DNA from: Pseudomonas morbosilactucae
Lineage (GTDB): Bacteria > Pseudomonadota > Gammaproteobacteria > Pseudomonadales > Pseudomonadaceae
DNA: 64,000 nucleotides
NCBI RefSeq assembly: GCF_023241715.1
Contig: NZ_JALQCW010000023.1
Coordinates: 38,656-102,655, forward strand
Direction of reading: 5' to 3'
Below are positions 15,668-28,182 of this stretch, piece by piece. Position numbers and translations under genes: made by a program. The notes under the pieces were generated by a model. It was given only the letters and a program-made list of their open reading frames with translations. It searched no databases and was not told the DNA's origin. Position 1 is the stretch's first letter. Every line of letters starts with the position of its first letter.

Positions 15668-17077
15668 TCAGTCCTCCACTACCCAGGTGTCTTTGGTGCC
15701 GCCGCCCTGGGACGAGTTCACCACCAGCGAGCCTTCGCGCAGGGCCACGCGGGTCAGGCCGCCGGGCACCAGGCGGGTTTCGCTGCCTGAAAGTACGAAT
15801 GGGCGCAGGTCGATGTGCCGCGGGGCAATGCCGCTTTCGACAAAGGTCGGGCACGTGGACAGCGACAGGGTCGGTTGGGCGATGTAGGCCTCGGGGCGGG
15901 CCTTGAGCCGGGCGCGGAAATCCTCGATCTCCGCCGCCGTGGCCGCTGGGCCCACGAGCATGCCGTAGCCGCCGGAACCCTGGGTTTCCTTGACCACCAG
16001 GTCTGGCAGGTTGGCCAGCACATGGGACAGTTCGGCAGGCTTGCGGCACTGCCAGGTGGGCACGTTCTTGAGGATCGGCTCTTCGCTGAGGTAGAAGCGG
16101 ATCATCTCGTCCACATAGGGGTAAATCGACTTGTCGTCGGCGACCCCGGTGCCCACAGCGTTGGCCAGCACCACGTTGCCCGAGCGGTAGGCGGCAATCA
16201 GCCCCGGCACCCCGAGCATGGAGTCGGGATTGAACGACAGCGGGTCGAGGTAGGCATCGTCGAGGCGGCGATAGATCACGTCCACCGCTTGCGCGCCGGA
16301 GGTGGTGCGCATGAACACCCGGTCATCACGCACAAACAGGTCGGCGCCTTCCACCAGCTCCACGCCCATCTCCCGGGCCAGGAACGCATGTTCGAAATAG
16401 GCGCTGTTGAAGCGGCCCGGGGTCAGCACCACCACCGTGGGATTGTCCAGGGGGCTGGAGCTCTTGAGGGTGTCCAGCAACAGGTTCGGGTAGTGGTCGA
16501 TGGGCGCCACGCGCTGGGCGGCAAACAGCTCGGGGAACAGACGCATCATCATCTTGCGGTCTTCGAGCATGTAGCTCACGCCGCTGGGCGTTCGCAGGTT
16601 GTCTTCGAGCACGTAGTAACTGCCGTCGCCATCACGCACCAGGTCGACCCCGGCAATGTGTGCGTAGATGCCGCGGTGCAGGTCCAGGCCACGCATGGCC
16701 ATCTGATAGCCCTCGTTGGCCAGCACCTGTTCGGCGGGAATGATGCCTTCCTTGAGGATGCGCTGGCCGTGGTAGATGTCCGCGAGGAACATGTTGAGGG
16801 CCTGGACTCGCTGGATACAGCCGCGTTCCACGCTCTGCCATTCGCTGGCCTTGATGCTGCGGGGGATGATGTCGAAGGGGATCAGGCGTTCGGTGCCCTG
16901 CTCGTCGCCGTACAGGGTGAAGGTGATGCCAGCGCGATGGAACAACAGGTCGGCTTCGCGGCGACGCTGCTCCAGCAGCTCCAGAGGGGTGTCCGCCAAC
17001 CAGCGGGCGAACTCTCGATAATGCGGGCGGCAGCCCCCGCTGGCGTCATACATTTCATTAAAAAAAGCACGGGACAT
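15668..17077 (-). CDS. Circularly permuted type 2 ATP-grasp protein
   Basis: 469 aa. Family landmarks: GITFTLYGDEQGTERLIPFDIIPR near the N terminus, RGIYAHIAGVDLVRDGDGSYYVLEDNLRTPSGVSYMLEDR in the first half, VVLTPGRFNSAYFEHAFLAREMGVELVEG, and KETQGSGGYGMLVGPAATAAEIEDF with the ATP-binding Lys and Gly-rich loop near the C terminus, in the permuted order that defines the family. It probably forms an amide bond using ATP. First gene of the three-gene operon reading leftwards; the promoter should lie in the gap above 17078. Confidence 0.92.
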   Translation of the reverse strand: MSRAFFNEMYDASGGCRPHYREFARWLADTPLELLEQRRREADLLFHRAGITFTLYGDEQGTERLIPFDIIPRSIKASEWQSVERGCIQRVQALNMFLADIYHGQRILKEGIIPAEQVLANEGYQMAMRGLDLHRGIYAHIAGVDLVRDGDGSYYVLEDNLRTPSGVSYMLEDRKMMMRLFPELFAAQRVAPIDHYPNLLLDTLKSSSPLDNPTVVVLTPGRFNSAYFEHAFLAREMGVELVEGADLFVRDDRVFMRTTSGAQAVDVIYRRLDDAYLDPLSFNPDSMLGVPGLIAAYRSGNVVLANAVGTGVADDKSIYPYVDEMIRFYLSEEPILKNVPTWQCRKPAELSHVLANLPDLVVKETQGSGGYGMLVGPAATAAEIEDFRARLKARPEAYIAQPTLSLSTCPTFVESGIAPRHIDLRPFVLSGSETRLVPGGLTRVALREGSLVVNSSQGGGTKDTWVVED

Positions 17078-17482
17078 ACCCCAACTCCTCGCCGTGGTTT
17101 AAACGGCTTTTTATGCACACTTTTCTATTCCAATAGGTTCGGCCTTACGTGCTTGTCTGCTACCCGGTAATGAAGCACCTCACTGTGCGTAGTCGATATC
17201 CAGCCTGAAAAATCCCCGCGAATCGGCGCCCTGGACAAGGTGCAGGGTGTGCGCCTTTTTTCCGGCAAGCCCTGGGCGCCCTGACCGCCATGGGTGCATG
17301 GCAGGGGTCAGCCTTGGGATTGAATGGGAACGTCGATTTGAAAGATCGCGGCGGGCCCGCCTGGGGCCTGAATGCCAGGGAGGGCTGGCAAGAAATTTCC
17401 CAAGCCCTGATAGAGGGTTAGCAATCACTATGCCCAAAACCCGGATCGCCGTGAAGAAAGTCGCCCAGCGCTCAAAGTCATT

Positions 17483-17515
17483 GATAAGGCGACATTTTAT
17501 TTCGATTAGGCGACA
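17483..17515. repeat. Direct repeat GAT(A/T)AGGCGACA, two copies 21 bp apart
   Basis: GATAAGGCGACA at 17483-17494 and GATTAGGCGACA at 17504-17515 match at 11 of 12 positions. Centre-to-centre distance is 21 bp, two helical turns, so a dimeric regulator could bind both on one DNA face. Candidate regulatory site only. Confidence 0.4.
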
Positions 17516-17556
17516 CGCCAGGGGTGAAGCACTGAACCGTTTAAGTCCAGGGGCCC

Positions 17557-17584
17557 GCGCCAGGGCCCTGCACAACCCTGGCGC
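17557..17584. repeat. Perfect 9-bp inverted repeat
   Basis: GCGCCAGGG and CCCTGGCGC flank a 10-nt loop. There is an A-run after it on the plus strand and so no U-tract in the right place for an intrinsic terminator in either direction. It could be part of a structured RNA. Confidence 0.4.
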
Positions 17585-17802
17585 GAACAAAAAAAGTGCA
17601 GAAAGTCCGGGAACGGTTTTTTTTGCCCTGTTAACGGGACTTTTTTACCCAACCGGCAGCGTGCACCGGCGTAACCCAAGCACCACGCAGCCCGTCTACC
17701 GCCCCCTCCGCGCACTGTTTATGTTCGGCATTACGCACCAGCCAGGGGCGTAATGCCCTGAAATCCAGCCTGATCGCAGATTTTTTCGCTATCTCCGCGG
17801 AT

Positions 17803-18294
17803 TTACCCAAGGTGCCGCACAATCACCTGGACCGCCTCGTGCGGTAACAACACTGCACTGTCCAGGCGCAGGGGCGGCGTATCCCAAGCCTGGTAGTCGT
17901 GCTCGAGCACCGACTGCCAGGTCGGCAAGACCAGCCCCGGCACCTGCGATTCGCGGCCCTCGACCCGGCGCCGATGCTCGTCGCGATCCGAACAGATGAC
18001 TTCAATATTCAGCAACGGTACGCCCTGGCGCTGGGCAATCGCCTGCCAGTTCTGGCGACTCTCGGCCACCGGGTTGACGCCATCGGCAATCACCCTCAGG
18101 CCCAACCCCAGGTTGGCCTCGGCCAAGGCATTGGCCACCCGGTAACCGGCCGTACCCACGGCCGCCAGGCCCTCGTCGCGCAGGGCCTGCTCGATGCTGT
18201 CGATGCGCAGCCAGGTGGCTTGCAACTGTTCGGCCAGGGCGCGGGCCAGCGTGCTCTTGCCGGTGCCCGGCAAGCCGCTGAAAACAATCAGCAT
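17803..18294 (-). CDS. P-loop AAA-type kinase/ATPase
   Basis: 163-aa single-domain P-loop protein. Walker A is GLPGTGKST at residues 6-14, followed by a Walker-B-like strand IADGVNPVAESR typical of small kinases of the AAA_33 type (gluconate kinase, adenylylsulfate kinase and zeta-toxin relatives). The start at 18294 (MLIVFSGLPG) has GGAG 6 nt upstream, better than the ATG four codons earlier. The phosphate acceptor is unknown. Nothing nearby resembles an antitoxin, so a zeta-toxin role is unlikely. Confidence 0.8.
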   Translation of the reverse strand: MLIVFSGLPGTGKSTLARALAEQLQATWLRIDSIEQALRDEGLAAVGTAGYRVANALAEANLGLGLRVIADGVNPVAESRQNWQAIAQRQGVPLLNIEVICSDRDEHRRRVEGRESQVPGLVLPTWQSVLEHDYQAWDTPPLRLDSAVLLPHEAVQVIVRHLG

Positions 18295-18351
18295 GACGTG
18301 CTCCACATTGGCTAAAAAGATGCCGAGCCTGGCAGCCGCGGAGGCGCACGT

Positions 18352-19548
18352 CTACTGCCCGGTGAGCATGCCGCCACGGGGCCAGGCCAGCAGGTCGGCC
18401 TCGGGCATCGGCCGGGCGTATTCATACCCCTGGCCCAGGGTGCAGCCCATTTCCAGCAAGAGGCGGCACTCCAGGGCCGTCTCCACGCCCTCCACCACCA
18501 GGCTCATGTCCAGGTTGCGGGCCAGGGCCAGGGCCGCGCCGACCACCGCCCGGCAACGGGGCTGGCTCACCAGCTCGCGAACGAAGTGGGCATCGAGTTT
18601 GATCTGGTTGAAGGGCAACTCGCACAGGCGCTGCAGGGAGGAATAACCGGCGCCAAAATCGTCGATGGCCAGGTTGCACTCCATCATGCGCAGGCGCACC
18701 AGGTTCTCCAGGCTGATGGCCGGGGCCTGCACCAGGCCGACCTCGGTGATTTCAAAGGTCAGCAGGCGCGGCGGGATGCGGTGCCGCTCGATGGCCGCGC
18801 GAATCCAGTTCACCACATCGCTGGAGGCCAGTTGCCGTGGCTGCAGGTTGAAGGCCAGTTCCAGGGGTTCGCCCGCTTGCAACAGGCGCTGTTGCAGCGC
18901 CATGCCCTGCTCCAGTTGCTGCAGGAACACCCGATCCAACAGGCCTTCGGCTTCCAATGCGTCGAGAAACACCGCCGGGGCCAACACCCCGTGCTGCGGG
19001 TGCTGCCAGCGCATCAGCACTTCGGCGCCGCAACAACGGCGGCTGCTCATCTCGAACTTGGGTTGGTAGTAGGCGATGAATTCACCTCGCTCGACACCAC
19101 GGTGCAAGTCCTCGCGACTGACCCCGATCAAGGGGCGCGGCGCCGACTCGGGTTGCTGCCAATGCCGCTGCAGATAGAGTTCGAGCATGCCGCGCATGGC
19201 CGATAACGGCGCCGGCTTGCTCACATCCCCCAGCACCACCAGGCCCAGCAGGCTGATCATCTGCAACACCGCGCGCCGCAGGTCGGACTCGATCAGGCTG
19301 AACAGGATCACCGCTCGCAGCAGGCGGGCGTCACTGGCCCGACGCAGGAATTCCAGGCCGTCCATGCCGGGCATCTGCAAGTCGCACAGCACGATATCGA
19401 CTGCGCCGTGCTCCTGCAGCAGGCTCAAGGCGCTGACCCCATCGGACGCTGCCAGGGGCTCGACCGCACCCAGGCGCAGCAACTGTTCGACGGCCAGCAT
19501 CTGCTGCACGGGATGGTCTTCCAGAACAAGTATCTTCAAGGTATTCAA
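18352..19548 (-). CDS. Response regulator with REC and EAL domains (RocR/PvrR-like c-di-GMP phosphodiesterase)
   Basis: 398 aa. The receiver domain (1-125) has the acidic pair E10/D11, phospho-acceptor D56 (LCDLQMPGMDG) and the Lys of SKP. The EAL domain (about 140-390) keeps the catalytic set: EVL for EAL in GAEVLMRW, Asn in FNLQPRQ, Glu in FEITE, DD in AIDDFGAGYSS, Lys in QIKLDAHF, Glu in VVEGVE and Gln in LGQGYEYARP. It should hydrolyse c-di-GMP under phosphorylation control. Start chosen at TTG 19548 (LNTLKILVLEDHP); longer frames run into non-conserved sequence. It is divergent from a BvgS-type kinase, its probable partner. Confidence 0.88.
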   Translation of the reverse strand: MNTLKILVLEDHPVQQMLAVEQLLRLGAVEPLAASDGVSALSLLQEHGAVDIVLCDLQMPGMDGLEFLRRASDARLLRAVILFSLIESDLRRAVLQMISLLGLVVLGDVSKPAPLSAMRGMLELYLQRHWQQPESAPRPLIGVSREDLHRGVERGEFIAYYQPKFEMSSRRCCGAEVLMRWQHPQHGVLAPAVFLDALEAEGLLDRVFLQQLEQGMALQQRLLQAGEPLELAFNLQPRQLASSDVVNWIRAAIERHRIPPRLLTFEITEVGLVQAPAISLENLVRLRMMECNLAIDDFGAGYSSLQRLCELPFNQIKLDAHFVRELVSQPRCRAVVGAALALARNLDMSLVVEGVETALECRLLLEMGCTLGQGYEYARPMPEADLLAWPRGGMLTGQ

Positions 19549-19876
19549 GCGCGCACCCTGGGTAACCGGTACTGTCAATATTGAACGCCTGGACGGCCAC
19601 TGAATCGGCTTGGCGGCGACCGTCCGACACCCCCCGCTGACGCTGTGCGGATAACCCAAGCGTATCGCTAACCGCAAGCCGGTCAAGGCGCCGGCAACAC
19701 CTTCGGTCTGCCCACAACAACGGGCTTGTCCGAGGCGCGACCCTCCAGGAAAATAAGCCGATTTGGCACCAACCCTTGATCTATATTGAGACTCAGCATG
19801 GGCCGCCAGACCTTGTGCAGCCTGCGTCCTCCCCCCTTCGACCGATCCTTGTGCCGTGATCCGCCCAGGAGCCCCA
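19549..19876. other. Divergent promoter region of the REC-EAL and hybrid kinase genes
   Basis: 328 bp without coding character. TATATT near 19780 is a possible -10 for the kinase gene. No clear operator was found. Confidence 0.4.
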
Positions 19877-23503
<3,627 letters not shown>

Positions 23504-23558
23504 GTTTCAAACATCCTCTAAAAACAACAAAATGTTACTAATTTCAGAATAACCTCAA

Positions 23559-23576
23559 GAAATTGTTGTAAATTTC
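23559..23576. promoter_or_regulatory. Inverted repeat GAAATT-N6-AATTTC upstream of TonB receptor
   Basis: Perfect 6+6 inverted repeat in the AT-rich 149-bp region before the receptor gene, 77 bp from its start. It could be an operator. It resembles the spacing of iron-regulator sites but is not a good Fur consensus, so the binding protein is unassigned. Confidence 0.35.
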
Positions 23577-23652
23577 GTAAAGATCCTTCGGTATCCAAAC
23601 CCTTACAAATAGCATCGCTTCGCATTCAATCTTCTTTGCGAGCACTGCCCTC

Positions 23653-25815
23653 ATGACCGAAAAATACCGTAGCGCGTTCGCCAGATCGCCGTTGTACAGC
23701 GCCCTCGGCCTCGCCGCCTGCAGCTCCCTCAGCCAGGCCGCCGAGGACGCCGAGCCCCACATCCCCAACGCGCTGCAACTGGACCCGATCCAGGTCAGCG
23801 GCAAACAGCACGCCCCCTACAAGGTCGATCACGCCTCCTCGCCGAAACTCGGCGAACCGCTGCTGGAGACGCCCCGCTCCATCACCATCATCAATGAGCA
23901 ATTGATCAAGGAACGCGGCGCCACTTCACTGACCGACGTGTTGCGCACCACCCCGGGCATTACCCTGGGCGCCGGTGAAGGGGGGACGCCCCTGGGGGAC
24001 CGGCCCTTCATTCGCGGCTTCGAAGCCAGCACCGACATCCAGATCGACGGCGTTCGCGACCTGGGCCGGGCGTCCCACGAGGCCTTCAACCTGGAGTCCA
24101 TCGAAATCCTCAAAGGCCCCGGCTCCGCCTATTCCGGCCGAGGCTCCACCGGCGGCAGCCTGAACCTGGTGAGCAAGTCGGCAGGCACCGAAGACTTTGT
24201 CGCCGGCAGCATGACCCTGGGTTCCGACAGCCTGTGGCGCCACACCCTGGACGTGAACCAGTACTTTCCCGAGCAGGACCTGGCCTTGCGCCTCAACGCG
24301 ATGAAGCATGAAGCCGACACGCCGGGCCGCGACGGGGTGGACGTCAGCCGCTGGGGCATTGCCCCGACAATGACCTGGGGCCTGTCGGGCCCGACCCGGA
24401 TCAGCGCCAGCTACTACCACCTGCAAAGTGATGACATTCCGGACCAGGGCCACCCCATTTCCAACGTCACCCAGCGACCGGCCAAGGTCGATCGCGACAA
24501 TTTCTACGGCCTGCTGGAACGGGATTTCCGCAAGACCTCGGCCGACATCGCCACCTTGCGGCTGGAGCATGATTTCAGCGCCGACCTGACCTTGCGCAAC
24601 ACCCTGCGCGGCGGACGCTCGATGCAGGACTACGTGATGAGCCGGCCGATCATGACCGCCGCCCAGGAACAGGCCGGTCAGGTCCAGCGCGGCTTCCGCG
24701 CGCGCAACGTGGTCAACGACTCCCTGATCAACCAGACCGACCTGTTCGGCACGCTGCACACCGGCGGGCTCGAACACCGCTACTCGCTGGGCCTGGAACT
24801 GAGCCGTGAAACCATCACCACACGGGACAAGCACGCGGGCAGCAACGGCCCGCTGGGCGACTTGCACAACCCCGATGCCCACGACAGCGGCTGGACACTG
24901 AGGCGGGGCAGCGGTGCAGTGACCAGCCAATACCGCACCGACGTGGCGTCGCTGTATGCCTTCGATACCCTGAAACTGCATGAGCAGTGGGACCTGAACC
25001 TGGGCCTGCGCTACGACGACTACCAGGTCAAGGACCGCCTGCAGCAAGGGGTCGGCTCCTCCAGCGAGCTGTGGAACTACCAGGCCGGCATCGTCTACAA
25101 GCCCCGGCCCAACGGTTCGGTCTACCTGTCCTACGGCACCTCGTCCAACCCGTCGGGGGAAAACACCCAATCCGGCGGAGCCGATGGCGCCGGGGCCGGC
25201 AACCTGGGCAACAACAAGGCCCACCTCGATCCGGAGAAAACCCGCAGCCTGGAACTGGGCACCAAGTGGGATGTGTTCAATGAACAGCTGTCCCTCACGG
25301 CAGCGCTGTTCCGCACGGAAAAAACCAACGCCCGGGTCACCGACCCCAGCACCGGGCTGGTGGCCCTGGATGGCAACCAGCGGGTGACGGGTATCGAACT
25401 GGGCGCCACCGGGCGCCTGACGGACAAATGGGCGGTCTGGGCCGGCTACACCTACCTCGACGCCGAGGTGGTGAAGTCCGGTGGCGACGCCCGCAACGAC
25501 GGCAACCAGGCCAAGTTCATCGCCCCCAACAGCTTCAGCTTGTGGACCCGCTACGACCTCGACCCACGCTGGAGCATCGGCGGCGGCGCCACCTACATGG
25601 ATGCGCGCTACATGAACGACGCCAACACCATCAGCGTGCCGGACTACTGGCGCTACGACGCGATGCTCGGCTACAAGGTCAACAAGAACCTCGACCTGCA
25701 GCTCAACGTCATGAACCTGACCGACGAGACTATCTACGACGCCTCCCACGTCGGGATGTTCGCCACCGTGGCGCCCGGCCGCTCCGCCGAGCTGAGCGCC
25801 CACTTCAAGTTCTAG
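23653..25815 (+). CDS. TonB-dependent catecholate siderophore receptor (Fiu/PiuA-like)
   Basis: 720 aa. Signal peptide (about 1-30, LGLAACSSLSQAA), TonB-box region LQLDPIQVSGK, plug (LLETPRSITIINEQLIKERGATSLTDVLRTTPGITLGAGEGG; VESIEILKGPGSAYSGRGSTGGSLNLVSK-type block) and a 22-strand barrel ending in AELSAHFKF with terminal Phe. The GEGG ... RPFIRGFEASTDIQIDGVRD pattern matches Fiu/PiuA receptors, which import ferric catechol-type siderophores. No STN domain, so transport only. Upstream DNA is AT-rich with an inverted repeat. Expected to be iron-repressed, but a clear Fur box was not found. Confidence 0.9.
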   Translation: MTEKYRSAFARSPLYSALGLAACSSLSQAAEDAEPHIPNALQLDPIQVSGKQHAPYKVDHASSPKLGEPLLETPRSITIINEQLIKERGATSLTDVLRTTPGITLGAGEGGTPLGDRPFIRGFEASTDIQIDGVRDLGRASHEAFNLESIEILKGPGSAYSGRGSTGGSLNLVSKSAGTEDFVAGSMTLGSDSLWRHTLDVNQYFPEQDLALRLNAMKHEADTPGRDGVDVSRWGIAPTMTWGLSGPTRISASYYHLQSDDIPDQGHPISNVTQRPAKVDRDNFYGLLERDFRKTSADIATLRLEHDFSADLTLRNTLRGGRSMQDYVMSRPIMTAAQEQAGQVQRGFRARNVVNDSLINQTDLFGTLHTGGLEHRYSLGLELSRETITTRDKHAGSNGPLGDLHNPDAHDSGWTLRRGSGAVTSQYRTDVASLYAFDTLKLHEQWDLNLGLRYDDYQVKDRLQQGVGSSSELWNYQAGIVYKPRPNGSVYLSYGTSSNPSGENTQSGGADGAGAGNLGNNKAHLDPEKTRSLELGTKWDVFNEQLSLTAALFRTEKTNARVTDPSTGLVALDGNQRVTGIELGATGRLTDKWAVWAGYTYLDAEVVKSGGDARNDGNQAKFIAPNSFSLWTRYDLDPRWSIGGGATYMDARYMNDANTISVPDYWRYDAMLGYKVNKNLDLQLNVMNLTDETIYDASHVGMFATVAPGRSAELSAHFKF

Positions 25816-25833
25816 AACCCCCGCCCCGATCCA

Positions 25834-25858
25834 GGGCCCGCAGCCACCCTGCGGGCCC
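25834..25858 (+). terminator. Hairpin after TonB receptor gene
   Basis: GGGCCCGCAG and CTGCGGGCCC form a perfect 10-bp stem with a CCACC loop, 19 nt after the receptor stop. No T-tract follows, so termination may be weak or factor-dependent. Confidence 0.5.
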
Positions 25859-25928
25859 CGGGCACTTGTGGTGGGCCGTGCATCTGGAGTAAAAGCCACG
25901 GCCCTGCCCCCCAGAAAAAGGAACACCC

Positions 25929-26420
25929 ATGCTGTTTGTGGTGCTGCTCGGCGGTAAACACCCGCGCGCGCGAATCGAGGTCCACGATGTGGCCTTTGCC
26001 GTGGCGGACAACCTGCAAGCCACCTACCCGCAACTGCGCGAAAGCTGGTTCGGCAGCGCCAAGGGGCTGCACATTGATGCCTGGATGCAGGTCGACGGGG
26101 TCGATCAATGGAAGGTCGAACTGAGCCCCCTGGCACCGGCGCCCGACGCCCCGCGCCTGTTCTTTATCAACCTGGGCGGCTACGAAGCCGCGACCTTTGG
26201 CGAGGCCCATCATTACGGGCTGGTGGTCGCCCGCAACAAGACCGAAGCCAAGGCCCAGGGCAAGCGCCAGATGCTCCCGCGCTGGCAAAAAGGCCACACC
26301 GACGCCCTGCTGGATGTGGATGACTGCCTGCCCATCGACCTGGTGCAAGGGCGTTACGTGCACCTGGTGCAAGCGCCCCACGACGGTATCCGCCAACAGA
26401 ACGATTACATCCTGCTCTGA
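25929..26420 (+). CDS. DUF1543 domain-containing protein
   Basis: 163 aa. Starts MLFVVLLGGKHPRARIEVHDVAFAVA and continues with ESWFGSAKGLHIDAWMQVDGVDQWKV and FFINLGGYEAATFGEAHHYGLVVA, which fit the DUF1543 family (two related half-repeats, function unknown). Soluble, no signal peptide. AAGGA 8 nt upstream supports the start at 25929. It lies between the TonB receptor and the convergent LysR gene; co-transcription with the receptor would require passing the hairpin at 25834-25858. Confidence 0.85.
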   Translation: MLFVVLLGGKHPRARIEVHDVAFAVADNLQATYPQLRESWFGSAKGLHIDAWMQVDGVDQWKVELSPLAPAPDAPRLFFINLGGYEAATFGEAHHYGLVVARNKTEAKAQGKRQMLPRWQKGHTDALLDVDDCLPIDLVQGRYVHLVQAPHDGIRQQNDYILL

Positions 26421-26461
26421 GTGGGCGAAGCGCATCCGACCCTTGAACAGCCCTCGTCGGG

Positions 26462-27391
26462 CTAGGGCCCAGGGTTGAGTAAACGCACAGTCAGCCCGTC
26501 CACCGTCGGCACATCCCCCAGCAGGAACTCCCGCAACTGGTGGATGCGCTGCGGGCGCGGGTGCTCCCGCAGCCACACCAGGTAATAGCTGTCACCGGTG
26601 GCCACGGCGCTGTCGAACGGCAGGCTGATCTGCCCATCACGCACGGCCTGGGCCACCAGGTGCAGGTCACCGATGGACAGGCCATGACCGCCCATCGCGG
26701 CGGAAATCGCCTGGTCCAGGGTGTCGAAGACCTTGCCCCGATCCAGCCGTACCTCGTCCGCCAGCCCCTGGGGTCGCAGCCAGCGACGCCAATCACGGCG
26801 ATCCGCCGAAGGGTGGATCAGCTCCGCATCCTTGAGCCGTTGCAGGTCCCAGGCCGGCGAGCCTTCGGGCTCTGGGGCGCAGATCGGCACCAACCATTCA
26901 TCGAACAACTTGCAGGCCTCCACCCCGGGGCCGAAATGGCCATTGCCCAGAAGGATCGCGCAGTCGTAGGGCTCGGCGTAGAAGTCCACGCTGTCCACGT
27001 CCATCCACACGCTGACCAGTTGCACCGCCAGCTCCGGGCTGCGGGATTTGAGGCTGTCCAGGGCCCTCAGCAGCCAGCGCATGGTCAGGGTCGACGGCGC
27101 CTTCAAGCGCAATTGGCCGTCCTGGCTGCGCAGGGGCAGGCAGGCGTCTTCGATGATCCGGAAGCCCACCTTGAGCTCGCGGGCCAGGCGCTGCCCGGCG
27201 TCGGTCAGGGCCAGGTGCGGACCATTGCGCTCGAACAGGCGACAGCCGAACAGGCCCTCCAGGGTCCGAACATGGCGACTGATCGCACTCGGGGTCAGGG
27301 ACAGCGCCTCGGCGGCGCGGGTGAAAGAACCACTGCGGGCAGCGACCTCAAAGGCGCGCAAGGCGTACAGCGGCGGCAGGGGTTCGGTCAT
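26462..27391 (-). CDS. LysR-family transcriptional regulator (GcvA-like)
   Basis: 309 aa. N-terminal winged HTH (LYALRAFEVAARSGSFTRAAEALSLTPSAISRHVRTLEGLFGCRLFER) followed by the effector-binding domain of the GcvA subgroup (PSTLTMRWLLRALDSLKSRSPELAVQLVS; MGGHGLSIGDLHLVAQAVRDGQISLPF). Start placed at ATG 27391 (MTEPLPPLYAL); a GTG ten codons earlier is possible. Divergent from a LysE-type exporter, its likely target across about 150 bp. Confidence 0.9.
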   Translation of the reverse strand: MTEPLPPLYALRAFEVAARSGSFTRAAEALSLTPSAISRHVRTLEGLFGCRLFERNGPHLALTDAGQRLARELKVGFRIIEDACLPLRSQDGQLRLKAPSTLTMRWLLRALDSLKSRSPELAVQLVSVWMDVDSVDFYAEPYDCAILLGNGHFGPGVEACKLFDEWLVPICAPEPEGSPAWDLQRLKDAELIHPSADRRDWRRWLRPQGLADEVRLDRGKVFDTLDQAISAAMGGHGLSIGDLHLVAQAVRDGQISLPFDSAVATGDSYYLVWLREHPRPQRIHQLREFLLGDVPTVDGLTVRLLNPGP

Positions 27392-27543
27392 GGGCAGTGA
27401 CTCATGATGATTAATACTCACAGTAGCTCACAGCATAAAGCGTTTTTCAACGCTGTCCCCGCCCCTCAAGCTTGCCCGATCAACCCTGTACCAGAGCCCT
27501 TACTCGGTGTAGACAGGCTTCAACCCGGCAAGGCAAACCCCGC

Positions 27544-28176
27544 ATGAATCTGGATTTTTCATTACTGCTGCTCTACGTCTTCAGCGTCTTCACCCTGGTG
27601 GCCACCCCGGGCCCGGTGGTGGCGCTGATCCTTAACACCAGCCTGCGCCACGGTGCCCGGCGCGCTGCCCTGACGGCCTTGGGCAGCAATGCCGCTTCCC
27701 TGATCCTGGCCCTGCTGGCGGTGCTGATCCTGCGCGGTGGCCTGGCCCTGGACCCGCGCCTGCTGCACGGCATCAGCCTGTTGGGTTGTGGGTTTATCGG
27801 CTATCTGGGGCTGCAGGGGCTGGCGGCCGCCAGGCAGCCCGGGGAACTGGCGACGGTTGCCACTCGGGGGCTCGGCGGCGGGCTGGGCAAGGGCTTTGCC
27901 GTGGGCATCGCCAACCCCAAGGACATTCTGTTTTTTGTCGCCTTCTTCCCCCAGTTCATCGGCATCAGCCCGCACTTCGGCAGCAGCGTGGCCTGCCTGG
28001 TGGGATTCTGGGTGCTGATCGACTGCGCGGTGCTGGCGGCCTACATCGCCCTGGCGCGCCAGGGCTTTGCCCTCCAGTACCAACGCCTGCTCAGCGGTCT
28101 GTCGAGCCTGGTGCTGCTAGCGGTGGCGCTGATGGGCGCGGTGTATTCCGGGCTGGCGTTGTCGGGCGCGGCGTAA
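27544..28176 (+). CDS. LysE-family amino acid exporter
   Basis: 210 aa with six membrane helices. MNLDFSLLLLYVFSVFTLVATPGPVVALILNTSLRHGARRAALTALGSNAA has the LysE/RhtB helix 1 and PGP motif; the family block GLGKGFAVGIANPKDILFFVAFFPQF follows. Exports an amino acid or derivative. The start at 27544 has AAGG upstream; the longer frame from 27472 is not supported. Divergent from the GcvA-type LysR gene and convergent with the CDF gene (6-nt gap). Confidence 0.9.
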   Translation: MNLDFSLLLLYVFSVFTLVATPGPVVALILNTSLRHGARRAALTALGSNAASLILALLAVLILRGGLALDPRLLHGISLLGCGFIGYLGLQGLAAARQPGELATVATRGLGGGLGKGFAVGIANPKDILFFVAFFPQFIGISPHFGSSVACLVGFWVLIDCAVLAAYIALARQGFALQYQRLLSGLSSLVLLAVALMGAVYSGLALSGAA

Positions 28177-28182
28177 AGGCGC

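Larger units (their letters stand above)
17078..17802. other. 725-bp non-coding gap with structured sequence
   Basis: No frame here has convincing coding character; the 168-aa and 136-aa frames have unnatural composition. It contains several T- or A-runs, a pair of 12-bp direct repeats 21 bp apart (17483-17515), a 9-bp perfect hairpin (17557-17584), an 8-T run at 17617-17624 and a GTTAAC-centred imperfect palindrome followed by six T (about 17625-17646). It may host the promoter of the ATP-grasp operon and possibly a small RNA. Confidence 0.6.

Noticed and set aside
17557..17584. Intrinsic terminator at the 9-bp hairpin
   Set aside because: The homopolymer next to it is an A-run on the plus strand and lies upstream of the stem when read on the minus strand, so no U-tract follows the stem in either direction.
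17247..17753. 168-aa plus-strand frame in the 17-kb gap
   Set aside because: Arg/Pro-rich, no ribosome site, no domain; crosses hairpins and T-runs.
17803..18294. Zeta-type toxin
   Set aside because: The P-loop kinase lacks an adjacent antitoxin gene and its sequence fits general AAA_33 kinases equally well.
19761..19785. Sigma54 promoter (TGGCAC ... TTGA) before the hybrid kinase
   Set aside because: The -24 GG is not followed by GC after 10 nt; spacing is off by one and the -12 element is wrong.
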